DNA of 61,093 nt from JANQIV01 sp050117315 (GCA_050117315.1 JASFMY010000022.1:1-61093); one strand, 5' to 3'; numbered from the stretch's first letter, positions 1 to 8,460 are shown. The notes: generated by a model not told the origin, from the letters alone. Made by a program: numbers and translations.

Positions 1-71
1 CCTTCTAATACATCTTGGACTACTTGCCTTTTGAACTGCTCGCTGTAATGTTGTGATTTTTCTTTTTTCAT
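1..71 (-). CDS. IS3-family transposase OrfA, N-terminal fragment
   Basis: The first 23 codons read MKKEKSQHYSEQFKRQVVQ and then DVLE. The Y-S-E-x-F-K-R-x-V-V pattern is the start of the helix-turn-helix domain of IS3-family OrfA proteins, which bind the element ends. The reading frame leaves the window, so the rest of OrfA and the DDE protein OrfB cannot be seen. It is identical to the fragment at 61025-61093. An IS630-type protein is excluded because its N-terminal domain looks different (compare 2848-3315). Confidence 0.7.
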   Translation of the reverse strand, partial: MKKEKSQHYSEQFKRQVVQDVLE

Positions 72-125
72 TTTTTGTCCTGTTTTTGGTTGACTTTTTT
101 TGTCAACCTATTTCAGGACTATACA
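1..125 (-). mobile_element. IS3-like element, left end, running off the window
   Basis: Bases 3-125 are the exact reverse complement of 60971-61093, so two inverted copies of one element end bound the window. The outer tip reads TGTATAGTCC from base 125 leftward. A 7-bp stem (88-94 with 102-108) lies just inside the tip and contains a TTGACA box that could be the -35 of the transposase promoter. The element continues off the left edge. No target-site duplication can be checked because the other end is missing. Confidence 0.8.
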
Positions 126-718
126 CCCCAAACTGCTTTCTTTTTGCCCTCGGAAATTAACTTCATTGGTTTCGTGAATATTGAGCCGCAACCGGAATTA
201 AAAGCCGTAATAACAATGTCGTCCGAAGAAGGAGAATTATAATGCAGCAAATATATCAAACCGCTTAATTCATCAGGTGTTGCAAAAAAAACTATAAGGA
301 CTGGTTCTTCCGAATCCTTAAATTCTTCGAGAGGCTTAAATATGGTAATGTTTTTATTAATTTTTGTAGGAACAAATGATGTAACAAAATCTTTAGCCTG
401 CCTCCTGGTTTTAATAAATCTTTCACCGTCTCTTCCAAACACTGTTCCGTCTGTTAAGAAACACTCTATTCCTTCAAATATCCAATCTTTATAACCCAGG
501 TAAAATGCGGAACAATCCCAGCCTGTGGAATTTTTATCTATTGCCACAGTTTGTCCTCTTTTTGCACTTGAAAATATAAGAGGAATTATACATCCGGATC
601 CTTTTTTTGTAAATCTTTTTGCATTTTCAGGCATATTATCGGAAAACATTATACCAATTGGAAAGTAGTTCAATCCAAGGTCTTTTTTAAGTTTGAGGCC
701 TATTTGTCTTGTATTCAT
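119..718 (-). pseudogene. DUF169 family protein, 3' end cut by the IS
   Basis: The 199 residues resemble the DUF169 (ArCR, COG2043) family of unknown function: an N-terminal LGLNYFPIGIMF segment, a GCI cysteine motif near residue 43, a second cysteine in WDCSAFYLG near residue 69, and a late CGSIF segment. Family members continue well past the KAVWG motif, but here the frame ends two codons after it. The TAG stop (119-121) lies inside the IS end, which begins at base 125. The protein is therefore truncated by the insertion, and whether the shortened form still folds is unknown. It starts 4 bp from the membrane-protein gene at 723-1214, which runs in the same direction. Confidence 0.65.
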
Positions 719-722
719 AAAA

Positions 723-1214
723 CTATTCCCGATGTTTATAAATTAATATAATCAAAGATGTTAAAAGCATAAGCATATTTACAGCACCGAAGATGTCCTT
801 TTTACTTTTCAATTTAATATACTCGGAGATACTTGCCATGATTTGTTTCTGATGAACTGCAATAGCAGTTACTTTTTCCTCCAACAAAATAATGTTGATG
901 GAGTTTGTGATTATAAAAAGAAAGAGGATTTGAACAATGGTAACCCATTCTTTAGTAAAGAAGCCGTAATACTTCCAACTCAGAAGAACAGTACCAATAA
1001 GAACTAAGCTAATGCCCGGAATGATTAAAATCTTGGTAATTCCCGATACAAATAACCACTGCCAGTAAATTGGATCTATCGAAGGGGTTTTACCCAAAAC
1101 AATATTCATAACAATAAATGAAAAGATGCTCCCCAAACATAATATGAAGCCGAGTATTGAAAGCAGCTGATATGTTTTATACCAAAATTCTTTTTTGCTG
1201 AAATTTGTTTCCAT
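723..1214 (-). CDS. Four-helix membrane protein of unknown function
   Basis: I do not recognise this 163-residue protein. It has four hydrophobic stretches, at about residues 17-38, 52-80, 90-111 and 140-158. A charged loop between helices 3 and 4 carries EEKVTAIAVHQKQ. There is no signal peptide and no obvious catalytic motif. The gene lies directly upstream of the DUF169 gene with a 4-bp gap on the same strand, so the two are probably co-transcribed. The Crp-like regulator gene is about 70 bp upstream. Confidence 0.55.
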   Translation of the reverse strand: METNFSKKEFWYKTYQLLSILGFILCLGSIFSFIVMNIVLGKTPSIDPIYWQWLFVSGITKILIIPGISLVLIGTVLLSWKYYGFFTKEWVTIVQILFLFIITNSINIILLEEKVTAIAVHQKQIMASISEYIKLKSKKDIFGAVNMLMLLTSLIILIYKHRE

Positions 1215-1283
1215 TGCTTAATTGTTTTTTTGTACAAAGGTAAAAAATAGTTTTGAAAGAAAAAGTTACCATAGGGTAATAAA

Positions 1284-1841
1284 TTATTTACCCGCTAATT
1301 TCCGTCTTATTCGACTCAATGATTGCGGGGTTACGCCAATAAAAGAAGCAATGTAATATTGAGGTAATCTTTGTTGAATATGCTTGTATAAATGTAAAAA
1401 GTTTAAATAACGTTGCTCAGCATTATCGGTGTGTAATGATATAATATGTTTGACAGCCTTTGTAAAAACACCTTCAATGAATAAATGTCCAAATCGGTCT
1501 CCGAAAGATACTTTAGCATAGAACTGCTGCATATTGTCATACGAAATAGAGTAAATTATAGTATCCTCTATAGCTTCAATAGTCTTCTTTGATATAACCT
1601 TGTCAATAAAGCTTTCATAATCACAAATGAAATCATTTTCAGCGCTGAAATAAAATATTTTTTCTTTACCATCATCATTTATGCAATGCCTTAAGAGTCC
1701 CTGTTCAACAAAAGCAAAATTTCTACAAACTTCCCCACCCTTTAAAAAACATTCATACTTTTTTAATTCCTTTTTGATGAATAATTTTTCAATTGTTTCT
1801 ATTAGTTTTTGCAAACTTTTTTGAAAAAGTTTAATAATCAT
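1284..1841 (-). CDS. Crp/Fnr family transcriptional regulator
   Basis: The 185 residues have the two-part layout of Bacteroidota Crp-like regulators. An N-terminal cyclic-nucleotide-binding-type beta roll includes FVEQGLLRHC, a KEKIFYFS strand and an FICDYESF segment. The C-terminal helix-turn-helix reads YYIASFIGVTPQSLSRIRRKL. The usual RXA cAMP-binding signature of E. coli Crp is absent, so the ligand is unknown and cAMP should not be assumed. It is the first gene of a minus-strand group with the membrane protein and the DUF169 gene, which are candidate targets. Confidence 0.8.
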   Translation of the reverse strand: MIIKLFQKSLQKLIETIEKLFIKKELKKYECFLKGGEVCRNFAFVEQGLLRHCINDDGKEKIFYFSAENDFICDYESFIDKVISKKTIEAIEDTIIYSISYDNMQQFYAKVSFGDRFGHLFIEGVFTKAVKHIISLHTDNAEQRYLNFLHLYKHIQQRLPQYYIASFIGVTPQSLSRIRRKLAGK

Positions 1842-2028
1842 TGTGTCCTGTTACCAACGGTTAAGTGTATGAAATGTTAGGGATTGCGGATTTCATTACT
1901 ATCCGCCGACACAAATGTCGAGGCAGGCCAGAAACTATGCATATCGCACCCAATATTTATACACAAAGTTAAGCCTCATATCATATAATTTGCTTAAACA
2001 AGCTATTTTAGGTACAACCTCTTATTTG

Positions 2029-2225
2029 TCCTTTTGTTTGAAAAGCCAATCCCGAACACTTTCTAATTTATAGGCATAATCAAAAGAATACAATGTTCAC
2101 CACCACGACTTTGGGTGCCTTCCGGAGTAACAGTGCCTTTGGTAAACTGAACAAAATTGATGTTGTACCCTTCATCAAGAATATCTTGGATATATTTATT
2201 CTGTTCTTTGTCTGAAAGTTTTGCG
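2029..2225 (-). pseudogene. Alpha/beta-hydrolase (esterase-like) C-terminal remnant
   Basis: Translating the minus strand gives fragments such as GTVTPEGTQSRGGEH and, after one frameshift, YAYKLESVRDWLFKQK. The glycine-glycine-glutamate-histidine block followed by a terminal RDWLF helix resembles the end of carboxylesterase or dienelactone-hydrolase-type proteins, with the histidine in the catalytic position. Only this tail is left. It is fused directly to the SDR remnant upstream, so a deletion has joined two unrelated genes. The family call is tentative. Confidence 0.4.
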
Positions 2226-2475
2226 GAAAATTCTTGTATTATACTCCTCGATTTTGTTTTGGGCGGTTACGAATCCTCCTTTTTCTAAAAAACTTGTACG
2301 GAAAAATCCGGGAGAAATTATTGTTGTTTTTACGTTAAAAATTTTTGCTTCATTGTATAATGCTTCAGATAAACCTATGGCCGCAAACTTTGCTATATTA
2401 TAACTTCCCGCAGATCCATTGCCTAAATAACCGGCAACGGAAGAAAAATTAAGAATGTGTCCGCTTTTTGTTTAC
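2221..2475 (-). pseudogene. Short-chain dehydrogenase/reductase remnant
   Basis: The minus strand encodes HILNFSSVAGYLGNG, then SYNIAKFAAIGLSEAL, then TTIISPGFFRTSFLE. These are the catalytic serine strand, the YxxxK active-site motif and the post-catalytic PG motif of classical SDR enzymes, in the right order and spacing. The N-terminal nucleotide-binding half is missing. The sequence is cut at about 2475 where IS630 transposase sequence begins, and its 3' end runs into the esterase remnant. The plus-strand reading of this stretch is not a gene. Confidence 0.65.
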
Positions 2476-3330
2476 GTAAATAAGGCGGCAAGAAAAATAC
2501 CTCAATTTCATCTTTATGTTTCTCAAGCCACTCGGTTAAAATTTTTGCATGATCTACGCGGAGGTTATCCAAAATTAGTAATATTTTTTTATCAACTTCT
2601 TTAAGAACTTGATGAATATAACTATATTCATACTCCTCTCATAAAGCATAAAACGTACCTTGCCTTGGTTTGTTACTGTCGATATCATATTGATTAAACT
2701 TTGCTTGGCTGATAATCGTATTACAGGCGTTTTCCTTTAGGTGAATAACTTCTTCCATGTTGGCTGTCATTTCTTATTCCCGTTTCATCTCCCCAGTGTA
2801 TCTCTGCGTTTTCTTGTTTTGCTTTTTGAGAAATTTGAAGATATTCTTCATTTAACCAATTTCTCTACTTTTGCCGCTTGTTGTTGATAGGCTCGCCTTA
2901 ATGGTTCTTGAGGTGTAAATCCCCAACGTTTCAAGTATTCGCCTACTGTGCGTATCGGCATGTATATCCCCAATTGGTGTTTTATCAATTCTTGTACTGC
3001 TTGACGTCTCCACAAGGCAAATGTTAATTTATATTGGTCGGGTGTCTTATCGCATATTAATTTCTGTATCTCTTTTTCTTGCTCAATACTCATGCTTCTA
3101 AGATCTCCGTACTGGCGGCCTCTTCTTTTTGATTTTATTCCTTTCTGACCATCGGCTTGATAGGATTTCCACCATTGTGAGACAGTATTGCGATGAACTC
3201 CTATAATTTCTGCTATCTCTATAAATTTCTTCCCCTTTTTTCTTAAACGGACTGCTTGTACTCTTAGTTGTTCTTGGTTTTGCGGCGATAGCTTTCTTGC
3301 ATCTGTTTTTTCCATTTCTATATTTATTAC
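2476..3330 (-). mobile_element. Degenerate IS630-family element
   Basis: An intact N-terminal reading frame (2848-3315) is followed by the DDE catalytic part in other frames: HWGDETGIRNDSQHGRSY, then after a one-base loss TPVIRLSAKQSLINMISTV, then ILDNLRVDHAK and EVFFLPPY. There is one frame change at about 2855-2860, another at about 2735, and the sequence stops at the PPY motif where an intact protein would continue with S-P-E-L-N-P. The element is dead and truncated at its 3' end. It abuts the SDR remnant directly, so it probably arrived by insertion into that gene followed by loss of the flank. Confidence 0.75.
2848..3315 (-). pseudogene. IS630-family transposase, N-terminal DNA-binding part
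   Basis: The 155 residues comprise a helix-turn-helix (IEIAEIIGVHRNTVSQWW, about residues 36-53) and a winged-helix region ending in GFTPQEPLRRAYQQQ, typical of the DNA-binding half of IS630/Tc1-type transposases. The frame ends at KLVK, just before a tryptophan-leucine-asparagine segment that continues in another frame. Some IS630 elements use programmed frameshifting. Here a second lesion downstream and a missing C-terminus point to decay instead. Confidence 0.75.
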
Positions 3331-3401
3331 TTTTTTAGATTTTATGTATGTTTTTTATTTGCTGGGTTAATAACTCTAACTTTATATATAAGAGCTATAC
3401 T

Positions 3402-4142
3402 ATGGGAAAGAAAGACGGTTTAATCCCAAAGCTGAAGCTAATCCTTAATGATAAGGAAAAGCTTGAAAACTTTATTATACAGAATTCTAATCTTCCAGGT
3501 CCAAGAGGTAACTTAGAGTTAGCTTTTGCCTTTGCAGAAATTTATGAAGATTTTGATGTTTTGTTGGATTGGACAAAAATAACTGAAGACCAGGCAGATG
3601 TTAATAATCCAAAATCATTTTTAGCGGTTTGTTCAGCTGTCTGTTTAGGCAAAATCTATATAAAAAAGAAAGACAAGAAGATAATCACAATCTTGAAAAA
3701 ATTGGCAAATGACGGAAGATGGAGAATGAGGGAAGCTGTTGCTTTCGGATTTCAAATTATTGGAGAATACGATTTCATAAAATTGAAAGTAATTTTTTCG
3801 GAATGGGTCAAAAAATCAAATAACCTTGAGAAAAGAGCAATTCTTGTTTCACTAGCACATCCTTCCTTTCTTAATGAGGATGATGCCGAATTCTGTTTTG
3901 AAATCACGGACATTGTCTTAAAAGAAATGGACAGAGAAAATGATTTTGATGTTCTAAGGAAAGGATTAGAATTCACTATCAGCGTATTTGCTGCAGCAAA
4001 TCCAAAACTTGGATTCAGCTTTATAAAAAAATGGATTGGAAAAGATAAAGTCATTGATAAAATAATTAAACAAAATCTGAAGAAAAATCGTCTTGTTAGA
4101 AAAAATCCCGAAGAAGTAAAAAATCTCTTAAACCAGATATAG
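3402..4142 (+). CDS. Helical-repeat (HEAT-like) protein of unknown function
   Basis: I place the start at the ATG at 3402 (MGKKDGLIPKL), because the upstream extension has no protein-like character and lies next to the IS630 remnant. The 246-residue product is nearly all amphipathic helices, with HEAT-like pairs such as ANDGRWRMREAVAFGFQII and SNNLEKRAILVSLAHPSF. This arrangement recalls DNA-alkylation-repair-type or armadillo folds, but no catalytic residues can be named. Conserved-looking blocks include LPGPRGNLELA near the N-terminus. It stands alone, without operon partners. Confidence 0.65.
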   Translation: MGKKDGLIPKLKLILNDKEKLENFIIQNSNLPGPRGNLELAFAFAEIYEDFDVLLDWTKITEDQADVNNPKSFLAVCSAVCLGKIYIKKKDKKIITILKKLANDGRWRMREAVAFGFQIIGEYDFIKLKVIFSEWVKKSNNLEKRAILVSLAHPSFLNEDDAEFCFEITDIVLKEMDRENDFDVLRKGLEFTISVFAAANPKLGFSFIKKWIGKDKVIDKIIKQNLKKNRLVRKNPEEVKNLLNQI

Positions 4143-4468
4143 CATTTTTTCTTGACTCACTCCACTACTATGTTATGTATTGGTGCTATTGGTATGTGCT
4201 CAAAAATGACCCGTAACGAAGATTAGTAATCTGCGTTACATACGAGACAGCCTCACTATTTCGTGACAAAGAAAATGAAAAACTTTAATACCGAAACGCA
4301 GCTTCTATTACAACTAAAAATTATTCGCTCCAGATTACAGTTAATTGGTGGATTTTATTTGAAGTCATTTTAGTAATACTTATTTTTGCAATCAATTAGA
4401 ATATCCTTGATAAACGCAATGCGTTTAGTGTGACGTTTGTTGCAAACTCTCAGGAACAATACTACAAC
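4143..4468. other. Intergenic stretch with a palindrome, no gene seen
   Basis: The 326 bases between the helical-repeat gene and the acetyltransferase gene hold a near-perfect 27-bp palindrome (4213-4239) and a short open frame starting MKNFNTETQ. I cannot assign that frame to any family. Nothing else is recognised. Confidence 0.4.
4213..4239. repeat. 27-bp near-perfect palindrome
   Basis: GTAACGAAGATTA and TAATCTGCGTTAC flank a single central G and pair over 13 positions with one mismatch. There is no following T-run, so it is not a typical terminator. It could be an operator, a mobile-element relic or an intergenic repeat. Confidence 0.5.
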
Positions 4469-5290
4469 ATGGAAACAAAAGAATTTAGGATAAGAGAACT
4501 TAGAGAATCGGAAATTCGAGGACTAAATAAACTTCCGCCTGTTGATTGGAAATTTGATTATGAAGCTTTCTTACTGGATTTTAAAAACGATGATTTCTTT
4601 TATGCCTTTGTGATGACTATAAATGATGAAATCATAGGAACCGGTAATGTGCTTCTTAAAGATAAAGTAGGATGGCTTGCCAATATTATTGTGATTGAAA
4701 AACTTAGAGGCAAAGGATTGGGATATCAAATGACTAAATTTCTTGTCGATTTTTTGAGAGATAAAGGATGTGAGACTCAATTGTTAATAGCAACTGAACT
4801 TGGGGAACCGGTTTATCGTAAGATTGGATTTAGGAAAATAGCCGAGTATCAATGTTTTGATACTGAAGAGGATTACGATTATAAAATCCCCAACGAAATG
4901 AGTGAATTAAAATCCTCTGACCTTGAACATGTGATAATGTTAGATTCAATAACTAATGGAGAAAATAGGTCACACTTAATAAGGAAATACTTTAAAGGCG
5001 GATTCGGATACTACTCAACAGATAATGAATTGCTCGGATTCTATCTCCCATGTTTCGGGCGAGGTTTAGTGGTGTCTAAGGATGTTAAGGCAGGACAGGA
5101 ACTTTTATCTCTTAAGCATTCAGAAAAAGGACAGCGAACTTTATTGCCTATAGATAATATTGTAGGAAATAATTACTTAAAGAAAAAGGGACTAAAAAAA
5201 GGATATAAGTGTTCAAGGATGTTTTTAGGAAAAGAAAATAATTGGATCCCGACAAACATATATTCTTATGGAAGTGGATATTGTGGATAA
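4469..5290 (+). CDS. GNAT N-acetyltransferase with extra C-terminal domain
   Basis: The chosen ATG at 4469 (METKEFRIREL) gives 273 residues. The N-terminal half is a GNAT fold with the acetyl-CoA loop EKLRGKGLGYQMTKFL (motif A) and a late EPVYRKIGFRKI strand (motif B). The C-terminal 130 residues resemble the second domain found in two-domain acetyltransferases of the YitH/Acetyltransf_18 type. The substrate is unknown. The gene is isolated on the plus strand. The 13 codons upstream are in frame but read MTFVANSQEQ, which does not look like a GNAT start. Confidence 0.75.
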   Translation: METKEFRIRELRESEIRGLNKLPPVDWKFDYEAFLLDFKNDDFFYAFVMTINDEIIGTGNVLLKDKVGWLANIIVIEKLRGKGLGYQMTKFLVDFLRDKGCETQLLIATELGEPVYRKIGFRKIAEYQCFDTEEDYDYKIPNEMSELKSSDLEHVIMLDSITNGENRSHLIRKYFKGGFGYYSTDNELLGFYLPCFGRGLVVSKDVKAGQELLSLKHSEKGQRTLLPIDNIVGNNYLKKKGLKKGYKCSRMFLGKENNWIPTNIYSYGSGYCG

Positions 5291-5507
5291 TAAACAGAAC
5301 TAAAATCAAAAAATATTAAATAGAAAATTGAACAATCTTTTTATTTACTACAGGTTATTGGTTTCCTCTAAAGCATAATTAGGGTTTAATCAACAGCTTG
5401 ATAACATTACACGACTGTACTTCGGACTTGCGCACCGATTAATACCGCAGGAACGTTGGCAGCAATAGGGTTCAGCATAAAACTAACTAATATATAGGTA
5501 TACAACA
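5291..5507. other. Leader region of the LarA-like gene
   Basis: There is no gene here. The short motif GAACGTTGGCAGC lies about 55 bp before the LarA-like start, and a similar CCGTTGG block precedes the Crp-like gene on the other strand. I see no clear promoter. Confidence 0.3.
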
Positions 5508-6791
5508 ATGGCTTGGTTTTTTGAAAAAAGGGATGAAATAAGCAAGGAAGAAATGAAAGACCTTGTTTTTAAAAGTGCAACAGAATGTATTAACAGGGTT
5601 TGTAAGAATCCAAAGAAAGTATTATTACTTCCACCCGATATAACAAGAGCTCATAGCGGCGCCGGTTGGATTACAGAGGTATTTTATAACTTTTTTGCAC
5701 AAACAGCATATGTCTATGTAATTCCAACATTAGGACAACACGTGCCTCACACTATTGAGCAAAATCAGTGGATGTTTGGAAATATTCCTGAAGCTAAGAT
5801 TTTAAAGCACGATTGGCGCAAAGACGGCAAGCGTTTAGGGATTATTCCTTCCGATTACGTAGACAAAATAACACAAGGTAAAGCGAACTGGGAAATACCA
5901 ATTTCAATAAACAAGTTTGTTTTAGAAGAATCCTGGGATTTGATAATTAATATTGGTCATGTTGTTCCTCATGAAGTCTTAGGTTTTGCCAATCACAACA
6001 AGAATTATTTTATCGGTCTAGGAGGAAAAGAAACTATTTGTGCCTCGCATATGGCAGCAGCCTGCTACGGAATAGAAAACAATTTAGGTTCATTAATTAC
6101 CCCGTTAAGGCATTGTTATAATAAAGCCGAAAATGAATTTTTAAATCACTTACCCGATGTTTATATTCAGGTTGTAATGGCTTATAACACCGAAGGTGAA
6201 TTAGTTCATACCGGCCTTTATTGCGGTGATGATCTGGATACATATCTTTTAGCGGCTAAACAATCTATGGCTGAAAATATAACAATTGTTCCCCCATTAA
6301 AAAAGGTAGTCGCCATTATGCAAGGTGATGAATTTTTTAGTACCTGGGTTGCCAATAAAGCAATATACCGAACACGTAAAGCAATGGCTGACGGGGGAGA
6401 ATTAATTATAATAGCTCCCGGGTTAAAAAGATTTGGAGAACAGGACGACGTAGATAAAATTATTAGAAAATATGGGTATACCGGTACCAAGAAAATAATG
6501 CAGCTATGGAAAGAGTATGAAGATTTACAAGATTTAACACATGCTACAGCTCATCTTATACATGGTTCGTCGGAAGGTAGATTTAAGATTACATACGCAC
6601 CGGGACATTTATCAAAAGAGGAAATTGAAGGAGTAAATTTTAATTATCTTGATTATAACCGGGCTTTGGAAATTTATTCACCGGATAAACTTAAGAACGG
6701 GTTTAACACATTACCCAATGGTGAAGATATATTCTTTATAAGCACACCGTCTGCTGGGTTGTGGTCAACAAAAGAAAAGCTGAATAATTAA
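5508..6791 (+). CDS. LarA-like nickel-pincer racemase/epimerase
   Basis: The 427-residue protein matches the LarA (lactate racemase, DUF2088) superfamily. These enzymes use a nickel-pincer nucleotide to racemise or epimerise 2-hydroxyacids. Visible signatures are LPPDITRAHSG (residues 41-51), the first catalytic histidine in TLGQH (H78), and PHEVLGFANHNK, where H155 and K165 are ten residues apart, matching the spacing of H174 and the cofactor-binding K184 of Lactobacillus LarA. The larB, larC and larE cofactor-synthesis genes are not in the window, so the cofactor would have to come from elsewhere. The superfamily has many substrates, and lactate is not assured here. Confidence 0.8.
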   Translation: MAWFFEKRDEISKEEMKDLVFKSATECINRVCKNPKKVLLLPPDITRAHSGAGWITEVFYNFFAQTAYVYVIPTLGQHVPHTIEQNQWMFGNIPEAKILKHDWRKDGKRLGIIPSDYVDKITQGKANWEIPISINKFVLEESWDLIINIGHVVPHEVLGFANHNKNYFIGLGGKETICASHMAAACYGIENNLGSLITPLRHCYNKAENEFLNHLPDVYIQVVMAYNTEGELVHTGLYCGDDLDTYLLAAKQSMAENITIVPPLKKVVAIMQGDEFFSTWVANKAIYRTRKAMADGGELIIIAPGLKRFGEQDDVDKIIRKYGYTGTKKIMQLWKEYEDLQDLTHATAHLIHGSSEGRFKITYAPGHLSKEEIEGVNFNYLDYNRALEIYSPDKLKNGFNTLPNGEDIFFISTPSAGLWSTKEKLNN

Positions 6792-6843
6792 AATATTACT
6801 CTTAACGAGTGTATTGGGACCTTACGTAATATTATGGAAAACT

Positions 6844-7356
6844 ATGAATATCAATATCTATAATAGACTGAATGTAAAAGATTCACAACTCTTTAACCGG
6901 ATTATAGATTTGGATAAAGAAAACATGCTTGAAATTTTCACTAATACAAATAAGGGTTTCCCTATTGAGAAACGGATAAAGAGTTTTGAGTTAGACGGAA
7001 AGGTTATAGTAGCAACAAGAAATGAAAAATTAATTGGATATCTTGAATATGGTAATAGTTGGGAAAATCCTGAAGACATCTATATTTCTTCCTTGCAAAT
7101 TAGGAAAGAAAACAGAGGCGGAAAGTTGTTCTTGTATCTTTTATTAAAGGCACAGGAAGATTTGAAATCATCTCGGTTTAGATATCTTATCTCCGGCGTT
7201 CATGTTTCCAACCTAAAAGCAATTAATTTATACAAGAAACTGGGATTCAGCATTGAGAATAACCAAAACACAAGTAGTTCTTATAAAGTAATAGCAACAC
7301 CAACAATTCTTGATAATAATTTAATTAACAAATTAAATATTCGGGAAATACTATGA
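6844..7356 (+). CDS. GNAT family N-acetyltransferase
   Basis: The ATG at 6844 (MNINIYNRL) gives 170 residues with a GNAT core: a strand IYISSLQIRKENRGGKLFL holding the acetyl-CoA loop (R-x-x-R-G-G) and a later VSNLKAINLYKKLGF helix-strand typical of motif B. An upstream in-frame start at 6814 adds ten residues with no homology signal. The gene lies about 50 bp downstream of the LarA-like gene on the same strand and may be co-transcribed with it. The acceptor substrate is unknown. Confidence 0.75.
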   Translation: MNINIYNRLNVKDSQLFNRIIDLDKENMLEIFTNTNKGFPIEKRIKSFELDGKVIVATRNEKLIGYLEYGNSWENPEDIYISSLQIRKENRGGKLFLYLLLKAQEDLKSSRFRYLISGVHVSNLKAINLYKKLGFSIENNQNTSSSYKVIATPTILDNNLINKLNIREIL

Positions 7357-7840
7357 AAACAACTATCGTTTATTTATGTCTTCTTATTATTTCAAATTCC
7401 TTGTTTAAATCCGCCCAGTACTGATAGAGGGTTAACCTTTATGAAAGCTTTGTCTCAGAGGACATCACAAAGGGAATTTGATACTACAAATTTAGCACTT
7501 ATTGATCTGTCGGATTTATTATGGGCGGCAAACGGAATTAACCGTCCCGATGAAGGCAAGCGTACGGCTCCGTCGGCACAAAATGCCCAGGATATTGACG
7601 TTTATGTCTTTCTAAATTCAGGTATTTATCTTTATAATGCAAAGGAGCATGCACTGGACTTTGTTCTTGACGGCGATAATAGGAATTGTCTCGCAAAATA
7701 TTTCAATCTATTGTGCATTGACGGGTTTGGCAACAAGACCAAGAGTTGGAACGAATAAGCCAAAACTACGGTAAATTCTTAAACTAAAGGAAACACAATA
7801 CTTGATGCTGAATCAGCCTGTATCATATAAAAAAGATTAA
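7353..7840 (+). pseudogene. SagB/ThcOx-type nitroreductase, decayed
   Basis: The remnant begins at 7353 with a signal-like MKTTIVYLCLLIISNSLF, overlapping the stop of the acetyltransferase by 4 bp, then breaks at about 7415. The core continues in another frame at 7441 with RTSQREFDTTNLALIDLSD and LLWAANGINRP, the FMN-binding start of small nitroreductases that follow a secretion signal. After GDNR at about 7680 the middle is deleted. The C-terminal segment ATRPRVGTNKPKL and a QYLMLNQPV end follow in yet another frame. At least two lesions and a deletion make it non-functional. Confidence 0.7.
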
Positions 7841-7987
7841 TGCACTGAACTCAACAGCGTGTGAGTCGTGCTGAATTTTAATTTGCTTTCATTATCGTTT
7901 TTTTATCCTGAAATCTTCAAGACTTCTGGGATTTTGTATGCTTGCTGTTTCAATTATGTCCGGGAAAAACAAATTTTATAAGTAATT

Positions 7988-8416
7988 ATGAAACCGATTA
8001 TCGACCACATACAGATAACCGTAAAAGATATAAGCATTGCAGAACCTTTCTATGATAAGTTTCTTCCCGTTTTAGGATTTGATATTAATAACAAGGTTAG
8101 TGCTATAATCGAAGAACATGATTTCTATGTTGTAGAATATTCTCACCCCTTATTATCCTTTGCCATTACCTCGCCGAGAAAAGCTTTTCTTAACGATACA
8201 ATTCATCGCAGAAAGCCCGGAGCATTACATCACCTTGCCTTTAAAGCAGAATCCCGGGCTGAAGTTGATCGACTTTATTCCGAGTTGAAAAATATAGGCG
8301 CAACAATTGTAAACAAACCTCAATTATATCCTGAATATGGCCCGGATTACTATGCTCTTTTCTTTAAGGATTTGGAGGGAATAAAATATGAGATTGTTTG
8401 CAACGAGCATGAGTGA
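7988..8416 (+). CDS. VOC (glyoxalase/bleomycin-resistance fold) protein
   Basis: This 142-residue single-domain vicinal-oxygen-chelate protein starts with IDHIQITVKDI, the first metal-ligand strand. It ends with the KDLEGIKYEIVCN glutamate strand. A central ALHHLAFKAESR segment carries the second histidine ligand. The pattern resembles catechol-dioxygenase-like and lactoylglutathione-lyase-like proteins of this size, but the reaction cannot be told. It stands alone between the dead nitroreductase and an IS remnant. Confidence 0.8.
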   Translation: MKPIIDHIQITVKDISIAEPFYDKFLPVLGFDINNKVSAIIEEHDFYVVEYSHPLLSFAITSPRKAFLNDTIHRRKPGALHHLAFKAESRAEVDRLYSELKNIGATIVNKPQLYPEYGPDYYALFFKDLEGIKYEIVCNEHE

Positions 8417-8460
8417 TATTGATTCACAGATAAAAAATTCATTCTTATGAATTTTGTAAG

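Noticed and set aside
2221..2403. Plus-strand 60-codon protein
   Set aside because: It is the shadow of the SDR remnant, whose catalytic motifs read on the minus strand.
1850..5507. Integron attC sites and gene cassettes
   Set aside because: The GTTRRRY/RYYYAAC core pairs are not met and no integrase is seen; kept only as a low-interest observation.
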